Made by a program: the position numbers and the translations under genes
Shown here: piece by piece, positions 1 to 14,895 of the stretch
How the letters are laid out: each line of letters opens with the position of its first letter
Position numbering within the stretch: position 1 is the first letter of the stretch
Notes under the pieces: generated by a model
Database searches by the model: none
The model's input: the letters and a program-made list of their open reading frames with translations, nothing else
Told to the model about the DNA's origin: nothing
DNA from: Bigelowiella natans CCMP2755
Lineage: Eukaryota; Cercozoa; Chlorarachniophyceae
Assembly: GCA_000320545.1 (NCBI GenBank)
Contig: ADNK01002251.1
Coordinates: 1-38,682, forward strand
Length of the DNA stretch: 38,682 bases
Direction of reading: 5' to 3'

Positions 1-454
1 GGGGGGGGGGGAGGGGGGGAAATCGCTCGGAGTCATCACAAAAATGAAGATCTGGATTGCTAATTGATGGCTAGCTTCCTCCCTGAAGTTGTTGGGTATA
101 TTTAGAGCAGCGAACGACTATTCGCACAGACGACTAATGACACTCACCCTGCATGGCAGCCACTCCCCAGTGTGCACGCCATCTTGTAAAACGGCCACCT
201 ATTATTTCAAAGAAGCGTTTGTTTTTCTACCACCCAGGAGTTGCCTCAAGCAACGAAAGTGTTGTGTGCTTCTACAAATGGGGGGAGGGGGCTCATTTAC
301 TAGCTTCGTCATCGAAAGAATAATGGTCAAACGCAACTTAAATACTTATTCTAAGCCGATGTTTACACCATACGCATGCATTTAGACGCGATGTATGATT
401 TCGGGGGATGTTAATTCTCATGTACGCTAGCATTAAGAGCAGTATCACAAGCAT
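1..454. other. Contig start without an assignable gene
   Basis: The sequence opens with an 11-base G run, an A and seven more G, which looks like an assembly break at a homopolymer. In the rest, two short minus-strand stretches (about 240-280 and 150-205) have splice-like borders. They would encode pieces such as KHTTLSLLEATPG and VAVLQDGVHTGEWLPCR. They could be further exons of the unidentified gene just downstream, but their reading phases cannot be chained with confidence. Confidence 0.3.
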
Positions 455-514
455 CTATCCACGGTCTCTCTTATCTACGACAACGAGGACGACGATGAAG
501 GCGAAGACAACGAC

Positions 515-596
515 CTCCATATCAAAGATGTTGCGGTAAATGCTCTCAAAGTCCAAGTAGTTCATTGCGTGGAACAGGGTCAGCCGTCTGTGATTG

Positions 597-637
<41 letters not shown>

Positions 638-1256
638 GCGCGCATACTGATTACTCTGGAAAACGCATCGTCTGCTTACGCAGCCACTGCCCGGTTTGTG
701 CGGACTGATCACTGTTTAACGCCGAGAATATCACTACAGCTAATGACTGACCCCCTCCTGAGTTCTTGCTGGGACGATGATGAGCATTGGGGAGATGAGC
801 GCTTTTGAAGATCCCTCTGGGAATCTGCCTTTCTCATTGCAGTGGTCGCACTGCCAGGTGACGGTTGCGGCGGAGAATATATAGTGTAGTAGGGCTGCGT
901 TAAGCGATAGGAAGCAACCGTCAGCCTGATTTGAGTACAACAAACAAAAACAACAAACAACAACAAACAACACAGAAACAAGATCCATGAGAGACCGACG
1001 GCCATAATTTCTTATTCAGACGTTCCACTGAAACATAAATAGCTTTCGTACGCAAATGCTCATCTAAAAAGAAACAAAGCTGTAGTATCCTTGATGACCA
1101 CACACGTGGCAGCTGATGCTGGAAAACGGGGTTGAGAGGAGAGGGGGGGGGAGACAACTACTACCTGTCGGGATGGGGGATAACCTTATCGTACAAGGAA
1201 ACTCGTAGGTACTCCACGGAAAATTTCCTCGCGACAATGCGCTCCCAACCGAACGT
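515..1256 (-). CDS. Candidate exons of an unidentified gene
   Basis: I do not recognise this gene. Three minus-strand segments look like exons. 1256-1185 lies between CAACAG and GTTATC and encodes a 24-residue piece beginning TFGWERIVARKFSVEYLRV. 925-713 has acceptor TCAAATCAG and donor GTGATC and encodes a Ser/Gln-rich stretch ending SVISCSDILGVK. 587-515 follows AATCACAG and encodes RLTLFHAMNYLDFESIYRN and a few more residues. The last two join in phase (2 then 1), and 1256-1185 is a whole number of codons. The link between the first and second segment is not resolved, and an extra exon near 1017-1070 is possible. No start or stop codon was identified, so the gene may run off the left edge. 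It is in the same orientation as the FAST/RluA gene but lies beyond its stop codon. Confidence 0.25.
599..636. repeat. (CA)n microsatellite
   Basis: A run of CA units followed by a few CG units. It lies in the putative intron between two candidate minus-strand exons. Confidence 0.9.
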
Positions 1257-1610
1257 CTGTTGTCAAGTGGGGTGATAAGAAACAAAAGCGATACTTACGA
1301 GAAAGATTTCTTTCTTTTTTTTTTTTTTTTTAAACAAAAGTCAGAAGAATGAAATATGCACCCAGTGAGAAATAAACAGATCATAATTGAGAAGAATCCT
1401 GCTCAAAATTTCGATTCGTCGCTGAGAATTGTGTGCGTGCTACGGTAACATAGTCGTGGATGTGTCACACCGATAAAAGCCGTTTCATCTCGGTATCCAT
1501 GGAAGCAAAAGCGCAGATCTTACGAATGGAGAGAGAACACAGACAAATTTGATATCATGCCATGCTGAACATCCCCCCCCCCCACCCCCTCGTGCTACAC
1601 ACACACACAC

Positions 1611-1650
<40 letters not shown>

Positions 1651-1684
1651 TTCAATATAGTGAGTGTGTGTATAATCCTCTGGA
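1257..1684. other. Gap with poly-A and (AT)n tracts, no gene seen
   Basis: It holds a T17-like run near 1314-1332, a C run near 1573-1582, and a (CA)n-(TA)n microsatellite at about 1598-1646. No reading frame here has coding character. The 1611-1646 AT tract lies just past the predicted stop codon of the FAST/RluA gene, so part of this may be its 3' UTR. Confidence 0.5.
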
Positions 1685-2155
1685 TCAGCACCTTCTTTCT
1701 CTTTTTCTCTTTCTGCGTTCTTGCTTTTGTACTTCTCGAAGCAGCGGTGCGAGTCCCCCCTCCCCTACAACAAATTGGAAAGCTACACTGCTTAGCTTTC
1801 TTGCGACAACCCTTTACCACACCGCTCACGCTCATTTCTACGTGTTTTTACCTTGCATTGTGGGTGCTGCCGTCTTTATCATGATTACCAGAGGACTTGA
1901 AGGGATAAACAAACGTAAGTGCGAATTGGTGCAGCATTGGGCGTGTGGCGACTCCGTGCTCTAGCACCAACTTCAGATGTTTTCGGCGCGTTTCTAGGAT
2001 TTTATTTTGAAGCTCTTGTGCGTTTGGATCGTCCCCAATGATCGGGCACCCTGGAGCAGTGTCGTAGTAGGTAATCGTAAGGCAAATAGTGTTATTATTG
2101 TTGCTTATTATCACCGGTAAGAAAGTTTAAAGTAGTAGTAGTAGGCGTATCTGTG

Positions 2156-2205
<50 letters not shown>

Positions 2206-2872
2206 TGGGTTCTCAAAGAGATTAGTAGCAAGCCCTGCATCTTATATAATATCAACAAGAATATTATGGTTTGTTTCGGCTGATGATATTTATAAAGGCA
2301 GTAATAAGCTGCCCTTGTTGATGATAGACCCCCATCGCCCTCCTCCTTCTCCTCCTCATTATCATCACCATATTCTCTTATCGTTGTTGCTGCATTTAGT
2401 ACCTATTCTTCTCAATGTACATCGGACTTGGTTGGGATGGTCCGTGAGGGGCATCACCTCGAGCAAGGATATCACAATCGACTCCACATCCTCCTCCACC
2501 CCCCCCTCCTCCTCATCTCCATGGCTATTCTCTTCGTTCATTGTCTTCGCCTTCTTCGAGAGCTTCATCGTCGAGGTGGAAATGACACGGTACACGATCT
2601 GGCCCTCCTCCCACATCTGGAGGCTTGGGTAATAAATCGGCGACTCGATCAACCCTGTGACCGCATCACAGAATGGAAAAGAGGGGGGAAAAGGAGGAGG
2701 AGGAGGTGGAAGAAGGGGGAGGGGGGACCGAAAAGACTCAGAAACACAATCGTGATCACCAGCAAGTTAAATTGAATTAGAGATGGCACTGGTAAAGTCA
2801 CGGAAATTCTCATTCGGAGAGAAACTATCTATGTGTTATTTGTTTTTGCTGTTGTTATTGTTTTTGTTGTTT

Positions 2873-2903
<31 letters not shown>

Positions 2904-3282
2904 ATATCTGTGCTGCTGCTGCACCATTACCAATGGGAGGGTTGGGTTTCCCAAGCACGACGGCAATATAGCTTGCGTTGACTAAATGCGTATCGAAGAG
3001 TGAGTGGAGAGTGCTGGCTGCGGCCTCGTCAAACGCCATCATCGTCGTTCCAGAGGCCACATTATCGATTGAATGAGTTCTATACACAGCTTTCCCAAGC
3101 TGCCGATGAAGGCGCGTTGAAAGCGGCACACGGTACTTTTGAAGCAATGAAGCCTTCTCCCTGCCAGCCCCTTCATACCGAGAGGAAGAGGAGGAGGAGG
3201 AGGAGTCTCCAGGCTTATTGCAGATGACGAGCCGCTCATCTTGGTACAGTATCGGAATGGATATCTTCGGGTGTACTTCCTC

Positions 3283-3325
<43 letters not shown>

Positions 3326-3484
3326 GAGAGAGAGGGAGGGGTTTCAGAGAGGATGATGATGTTGAAAATGAATTTTGGTTGCTATTTCGATCATTCTGTA
3401 CTATCATCATCATCATCGTAATCCATCGTCGTCGCTTATGCAACCATTCCTCTACCTTAATCCTTGCGAAACCTCTCATAGTTG

Positions 3485-3519
<35 letters not shown>

Positions 3520-5829
3520 GCTGCTATGCTATACTTAACGAAGTAGTACATTATCTCCATCCTCATCCTCATTGTCCTTGTCGTATTCGTCATCAGCTGC
3601 ATCATCATCATCATCATCATCGTCGTCGCCATGCTCTGCTGCCTCATTCTCCCCTCCTCCTCCTTCTCCCCCTCTTCTATCATCACCATCAATTCTATGG
3701 ATTTCCTCGCCCTTGCCCTCCTTCTCCTGCGAAGGAGGGGAACGCGGAAGCTGTTCTTGCTGCTGCTGCTGCTGCTGCTGCTGCATGTTTCTTCGATGCT
3801 GTTTCTTCGGATACATTGAGTTGATAAGCATGAGATTTGCAGGCCCATCGTCGTCGTTATCGTTGCCCATATCACCACCAACATGCGCTTGGCCAGCAAC
3901 GAATCGTCTCGCCTCCGTGTGCGACTTCGTGGCCCTAGAAAGCGCATCAGGCCTGTTGTTGTCGTTGTTGCTATACACATTGCTGCTAGCTGATTTTTGG
4001 CTTGCAAGTGAGAATCGGATTTGGCAGGGACGGCGATATGACCACATCAACCGTTTGGCGTCTTCAACTTCATAACCTGGAGAAGAAGAATTGGGCGGTG
4101 TTATTCGCACAACATAGGACGGCGCCAGAGAACACACACACGCACACGCACGCGTGCACGGGAAAACATCGTCGTTTCACTGAAACGATTTGGATGAAAA
4201 TGAAGAGGAGGAGAGGCCCATGCATTTATCCTCCCCTTTTTAATAGACAATATCGTCGAGGGGGGAGAGGAGTGTTGATCATAGATTCGTAAGGCTAATA
4301 TGCTAAGTACCTATCATGGTTTTGGCTGCTCTTTGAGCTAATCGGTGGAGAAGCTGTTCGTTATCATCAAGACCGAGCTTTGTAATGCTCCACATGATGT
4401 TTGAAATAGCGACGGGGCCCATCCTGTCAACCTGGAGAACGTTGATAATACTGCATCGTCATCATCATCGTCATCATCATCATCATCGTCGGTAGTAGTT
4501 TCATCCTCATATCGGTCATGGTTTTCTGGCAGCTTAATACCCCCAAAACCACTGGGAACAGCACGCTGCACGTTGATGATGGTGGTGCTTGCTACCTGCT
4601 CCAGTGCCCTATGAGTCAGTTGATGCATCATGTACGAAGATCTTGCACTAAGAATGGCTGAGGCCCACAGCATCTGAGCTACCTGATATTTATATATATA
4701 AATACCGTCAAAATTGATGATGATCATCGTCAATATAGACTCTGTTGTTGATAAGAAGAAGGTTACTGCGTGCAGCAGCGTCTTTAATTATAACGGCACC
4801 TGGTTTGGCGGCATCTGTTGTACCAGGTTCGTCTTTAAGCAGTGTCTGTACAGCGTCCGCATTAAACGAGTGTGCAGCATTCTCGTTCTCCCCTGATTTT
4901 CATGTACAAGAAGCGATGTGAGGAGTGCTCCATTATTACGAGCAGATGATCTGAGTTAAAATTCAATCTCCAACCTCCCCCCCTCCACCCCCACCTCCGC
5001 GCCCTCTCTCCCATTTCTCCAAATGTTTGGTAGTATACCATAGACCAGCAAATGAGGGAGACGTCTGCCGCGCTGAAGCTGGGCGATATTTCTATTGCAT
5101 GCATTGATAACTGCCGTAGTAGCTTCACCCCCGACCTCCCTCCTTTCCTCTCCAGTAATTGGGGCATTTCCGACACGGCGAAGAAGACGCGTGCCACGTC
5201 TCGAGCTGAGAAGCTGGAGATGACGCTGTGAATGCATTCGTTGAGGACGTTGTACATGTGGGCCTCATCTCGCATGGACATGCGGGAAGGGATGGAGCGG
5301 CCAGGCAGCAGCTTTGCCATGGATACCTACGGTCCAATAAAATACCCCTCTGTCACTGCGCTATTCTTCGATGCTGATGATGGTGATGATGATGCTAACA
5401 TCTTTTGTGTTTTGTTATTGTGGAACGTTGCTGACCAAGGTAGTAGCCAGTGAGTGCGCGTCACAAGCAGGGAGGTAGTGCTTGAGTTTCGAGTTTACGT
5501 TATCGACGCAGCTCCAGAAGAACACTTCAGGGGAAGAAGCGACAACGCTTATGGAAGAAGAAGATGATGATGACCGACCTCCCACCATGTTACTGACGTC
5601 GGCTGAGGGTCCTTCATGCTTCTTGTCAGCACCATTGTGCGGGACTACGATGCTCTTGATTTTTACGAGCTCCTGATACAGCTCGCTGATTGCGAGGCTG
5701 TCCATGCTTAGAGCTCCCCCCCCTCCCCGTCGTAGAGACGCCGAAGAAGAAGAGGACAAATGGCCTCCTAAACGAAAGACGTCGTTCATATTTCTTGACT
5801 TATCAATCTTTTTAAAAAAACTCAAATGA

Positions 5830-5871
<42 letters not shown>

Positions 5872-5875
5872 TATA

Positions 5876-5935
<60 letters not shown>

Positions 5936-6333
5936 CTATGGTTAAATCACCATTTCTTTTAGGATTTGGAGATATGATGTCCGTGTTTGCTTTTGCTGCT
6001 GCTTGCGTCATATCCTGATGAATGAAGAACGTTCCGCCGCGTAAGTTTCATGAAATTCATCTAAAAAGAAAAATAAAGGGAAAATAGCGAAGATACCTTT
6101 GGCAATCGAAGGCCTCGCTTCATTAGTTTGGATATTCGCTGCAGAGCAACCTGCTGCGTCTTATACGAGACCTGCTCCCCCCCAACTCCTCCGTCCCATC
6201 CCAAATGCTTGTTGCCATAGAATCCATTTTGTAGCAAAAAGGCAACGATCATGAACATCAGGACAGCTATCCTTCGAAGAAGCTGCACTCTGAAGGTAGA
6301 ACTGCTTGCCCCCTCCCCCGGCATGATGATCAT
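1685..6333 (-). CDS. FASTK/OPR-like repeat protein fused to RluA-type pseudouridine synthase
   Basis: Eleven exons chain with consistent phase: 6333-6097, 5807-5436, 5326-5039, 4892-4800, 4682-4596, 4431-4311, 4076-3550, 3282-2931, 2654-2403, 2050-1889, 1764-1685, giving about 856 residues. Exons 2-7 encode about six degenerate helical repeats of 35-45 residues with cores such as TTLVSMAKLL, VFFAVSEM, MLWASAIL, IMWSITKL and LMWSYRRP. These resemble the LWA-type cores of FASTK, OPR and HPR organellar RNA-binding proteins. A long Asp/Gln/Ser-rich linker (exon 7) leads to the synthase domain (exons 8-10). No RAP domain is seen at the C-terminus. The start at 6333 is the first in-frame ATG of an exon coding a basic, hydrophobic N-terminus that could be an organelle-targeting signal. 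The first exon and the donor of exon 3 (alternative at 4995) are the least certain parts. Inferred role: sequence-specific pseudouridylation of organellar RNA. Confidence 0.82.
2156..2205. repeat. (AT)n-(GT)n compound microsatellite
   Basis: About 33 bp of AT units run directly into about 16 bp of GT units. It lies in the intron between exons 9 and 10 of the FAST/RluA gene. Confidence 0.95.
2855..2903. repeat. (TTG)n microsatellite
   Basis: TTG units with a few interruptions, just inside the intron that follows exon 8 of the FAST/RluA gene. On the gene strand it reads (CAA)n, and intron read-through would give a poly-Asn tract. Confidence 0.95.
3284..3338. repeat. (GA)n tract acting as the polypyrimidine tract of an acceptor
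   Basis: On the minus (gene) strand this is (CT)n ending in CTCTCTATAG, directly before exon 8 of the FAST/RluA gene at 3282. The microsatellite therefore sits where a polypyrimidine tract is needed. Confidence 0.9.
3487..3516. repeat. (CTA)n microsatellite
   Basis: Ten CTA units in the intron between exons 7 and 8 of the FAST/RluA gene. Confidence 0.95.
3601..3784 (-). repeat. Coding trinucleotide repeats: poly-Asp and poly-Gln
   Basis: Within exon 7 of the FAST/RluA gene, (ATC)n at about 3601-3630 encodes a nine-Asp run and (CTG)n at about 3757-3784 encodes a nine-Gln run on the minus strand. Both are in frame. They lie in the linker between the helical repeats and the synthase domain, where length change should be tolerated. 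Confidence 0.85.
5834..5932. repeat. Long (AT)n-(GT)n compound microsatellite
   Basis: (AT)n at about 5834-5875 is followed by about 54 bp of GT units. It fills much of the first intron of the FAST/RluA gene. Confidence 0.95.
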
Positions 6334-6607
6334 CTGAGGCCAACCAACGGCTACATTGATGAATGATTTTAGATCCAAAAATTCAGCCTGTAATATCGAA
6401 ATATGTACCCAAAATATTTTTGGAAAGTGCAAGATATATCATCTAAACCAATATGAAAATCTATAAGTATTATAGGTAGTTTCCGGCTTGAATTATTAAG
6501 TAAAAGTCGAGCAGAATCCAATGGTGAAAGATCAGTGCCGAATGATCATGACCACACCTCCTATGCGCTCAGGGCCGATGAGGTGATAAATAAAGCTTAC
6601 TTTCTCA
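6334..6607. promoter_or_regulatory. Head-to-head spacer between FAST/RluA and DNA ligase genes
   Basis: About 274 bp separate the proposed ATG codons of two divergent genes, so a shared bidirectional promoter is plausible. It is AT-rich near 6430-6500. No clear TATA box or other element can be named. The limits depend on both start-codon choices, and each is uncertain. Confidence 0.3.
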
Positions 6608-13047
<6,440 letters not shown>

Positions 13048-13438
13048 AAACAAAGCGTGCACATGCGGGGGATGAGCACACATTTGTGCATGCATCTAGG
13101 CACATGGCACAACGTGCGCGGGAGCCGCACACATCACCACGCACTAGTGCGCTGCACATGCTAGCATGTCGCGCTCCATCATTGTTCTTGCAGGTTCAGG
13201 TGGGGGCAAGAGCAAGTGAATGTGGTGTTGAGCATTGAAACTGCATTGACATGCACTTTGATTTCGTTTTCAACGCAACATTGAGGTTGCTTTCAGCAGG
13301 TTCTGAAAACATCGATCAACTTTGTCAAACACCAGAAGAAATTGCGGCAAAGCAAACAGCCATGAGAAACAGCAGAATGCAAAAACTGAGAAAATGTTGC
13401 AAAAAAACAACAAGATGACAGCTGCATTGTGTCTTTGT
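13048..13438. other. Convergent intergenic spacer, no gene seen
   Basis: Between the ligase stop codon and the stop codon of the WD40 ORF on the other strand. It has no microsatellite and is dense in GCA/TGC words. A stretch at 13141-13169 (GCACTAGTGC, then CATGCTAGCATGT) resembles one at 23606-23627. Confidence 0.5.
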
Positions 13439-14386
13439 TTACCCTGCTGACTCCATGAATTTGGTGGTCTTCTCCAGTTCTGGCCCCAAAGAAGCTAACG
13501 AAGGTTTGAATCTCTCATTGGTTTGCAGAATCAAACCCGATTTTGGGTAGGTGATCAATTTGCTCACGTTCAATTGCTCGCCTTTGATTTCCTTGATGCC
13601 TTTCCAAACTTGCAGCTCGCCGTGGTCTGTTCCAATGACCAATTGATGTCCATCCAATGAAGTTCCGACAGACAACACTTCACCGTGGCCTTGGAGCTTG
13701 GCTTCTTGTGCCACAGAAGCGACGTTCCAGATCCGTACGGTGTTGTCCCAACTCCCGCTGGCGATGTGCTTCCCATCCGGTGAAAATGCAACCGAAGTGA
13801 CCGAATGGGTGTGGCCTTGCAGCTTGGCATCTTGTGCTCCAGAAGCGACGTTCCAGATCCGCACGGTGTTGTCGCCACTTCCGCTGGCAATGTGCTTCCC
13901 ATCCGGTGAAAATGCAACCGAAGTGACCGAATGGGTGTGGCCTTGGAGCTTGGCATCTTGTGCTCCAGAAGCGACGTTCCAGATCCGCACGGTGTTGTCC
14001 CAACTCCCGCTGGCGATGTGCTTCCCATCGGGTGAAAATGCAACCGAAGTGACCGAATGGGTGTGGCCTTGCAGCTTGGCTTCTTGTGCTCCAGAAGCGA
14101 CGTTCCAGATCCGCACGGTGTTGTCGCCACTCCCGCTTGCGATGTGCTTCCCATCCAGTGAAAATGCTAGGCCATATATTGTAGCCTTGTTGTCGATTTT
14201 TACCGTGGTGGGATTGAGACGGCTAGGTTTGTTGCTGCGCGTCCATTGATATTTGTGCGGAATGTTTGGCATCCAGTCCTTTTTTGTTTGCGTTGCAATT
14301 TTGAACGGACTTGATTTGTTAGGCATTGCAAGAGCACACGGATAAATCCAACGAGGATCGTTTTGAAGAGAAGGTATGAGGGACAA
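13439..14386 (-). CDS. WD40-repeat C-terminal ORF of the STAND gene
   Basis: An open frame of about 315 codons ends at 13439. It encodes a leader (SLIPSLQNDPRWIYPCALAM), then beta-propeller blades of the form SVTSVAFSPDGKHIASGS ... DNTVRIWNVASGAQ ... AKLQGH. A diverged first blade (ATIYGLAFSLDGKHIASGSG), three near-identical blades and one final diverged blade (VLSVGTSLDGHQLVIGTDHG) are visible. The propeller is probably the ligand-sensing part. The proposed start lies within the frameshift zone, so this is probably not an independent gene, although the frame itself is fully open. Confidence 0.85.
   Translation of the reverse strand: MSLIPSLQNDPRWIYPCALAMPNKSSPFKIATQTKKDWMPNIPHKYQWTRSNKPSRLNPTTVKIDNKATIYGLAFSLDGKHIASGSGDNTVRIWNVASGAQEAKLQGHTHSVTSVAFSPDGKHIASGSWDNTVRIWNVASGAQDAKLQGHTHSVTSVAFSPDGKHIASGSGDNTVRIWNVASGAQDAKLQGHTHSVTSVAFSPDGKHIASGSWDNTVRIWNVASVAQEAKLQGHGEVLSVGTSLDGHQLVIGTDHGELQVWKGIKEIKGEQLNVSKLITYPKSGLILQTNERFKPSLASLGPELEKTTKFMESAG
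13687..14190 (-). repeat. Four near-identical 126-bp WD40-coding repeats
   Basis: The word GACGTTCCAGATCCG recurs exactly every 126 bp (13721, 13847, 13973, 14099). Copies differ at only a few bases, including Gly/Trp in SGS[G/W]DNTV and Glu/Asp in AQ[E/D]AKL. High identity between blades points to recent expansion or gene conversion. Confidence 0.93.
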
Positions 14387-14895
14387 CTTGGCCCAACGCG
14401 AATGCTCTCCGCAAGTTCTTGACGCCTAGATTCCTTTTGTGCTTCTACAATGGCTACATTACAGGCGTGAACAAATTCTGAGACGGTGTTAGGACAAAGA
14501 CGCACGCGAATCTCACAAAGATACAAAGAGGTGAAATATCCCTCGATGACTCTCCAACATTTGCCTCTCGTTGCATGAGAGCCACAGTGCTGTACAGCAT
14601 ATTTTAGATTGGGAAGAGCCTGGCCTCTGCTGCTTGCAGGATGCTCGCCATTTGTCCAACGTTTTGGAAGTTTCAGTTGTTCATCGAACGGTTTGACGTT
14701 GTCTATACTTTTTAGGGGTAGTTGGCCCAGGAACGTACGTAGAACATTGTCCCACAGATGCTCAGCGAATAAATGGTGTCCTTTGCGCTCATTAATGCGA
14801 TATGGATACAGCTTGCCACTCTTGTATGCTTTATTGTCCACAAGGTAGTCTTTTACACTTTTGTGGTTAAGCTGAATAACCCATTTGTAATCTCT

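Larger units (their letters stand above)
1685..3282 (-). other. Pseudouridine synthase (RluA family) catalytic region
   Basis: This is the C-terminal half of the gene above, exons 8-11. The RluA landmarks appear in order. The entry strand is ILYQDERLVICNKPGD (family pattern Y-D-x-L-x-V-x-NKP). The catalytic-loop equivalent is THSIDNVASG, with the Asp codon at 3064-3066, where the family has HRLDxxTSG. Next come YIAVVLGKPNPPIG, LLEVMPLTDHPNQVRCTL (family LTGRTHQIRVHL), RRIGCPIIGDD (family GHPIVGD) and MLHQFALTFVYPF (family LHAxxLxFxHP). The junctions PPI|GLIESPIYY and RRI|GCPIIGD fall at expected domain positions, which strongly supports the splice model. The final exon (1764-1685) is short, Arg/Lys-rich and less certain. 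The Asp is kept but the neighbouring Arg of HRLD is Ser, so activity is likely but not certain. Confidence 0.85.

Noticed and set aside
1-19. G-rich start considered as a telomere
   Set aside because: It is a plain homopolymer with one A. No TTAGGG-like unit recurs.
3039-4007. Long minus-strand frame of about 320 codons full of poly-Met, poly-Val and Ser runs
   Set aside because: It is a shadow frame through trinucleotide repeats. The exon model in the other frame has phase-consistent splice sites and domain matches.
4734-4892. Alternative reading of the 4892 exon beginning ENENAAHSFNADAVQTLLKD
   Set aside because: It is open and looked coding, but the other frame (MLHTRLMRTLYRHCLKTN) joins at phase 0 on both sides and restores the helical-repeat pattern MPPNQ|VAQMLWA.
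13570-14249. Open frames on both strands overlapping the WD40 repeats
   Set aside because: They exist only because the 126-bp repeats are a multiple of three and lack stops in several frames. Only one frame gives WD40 blades.
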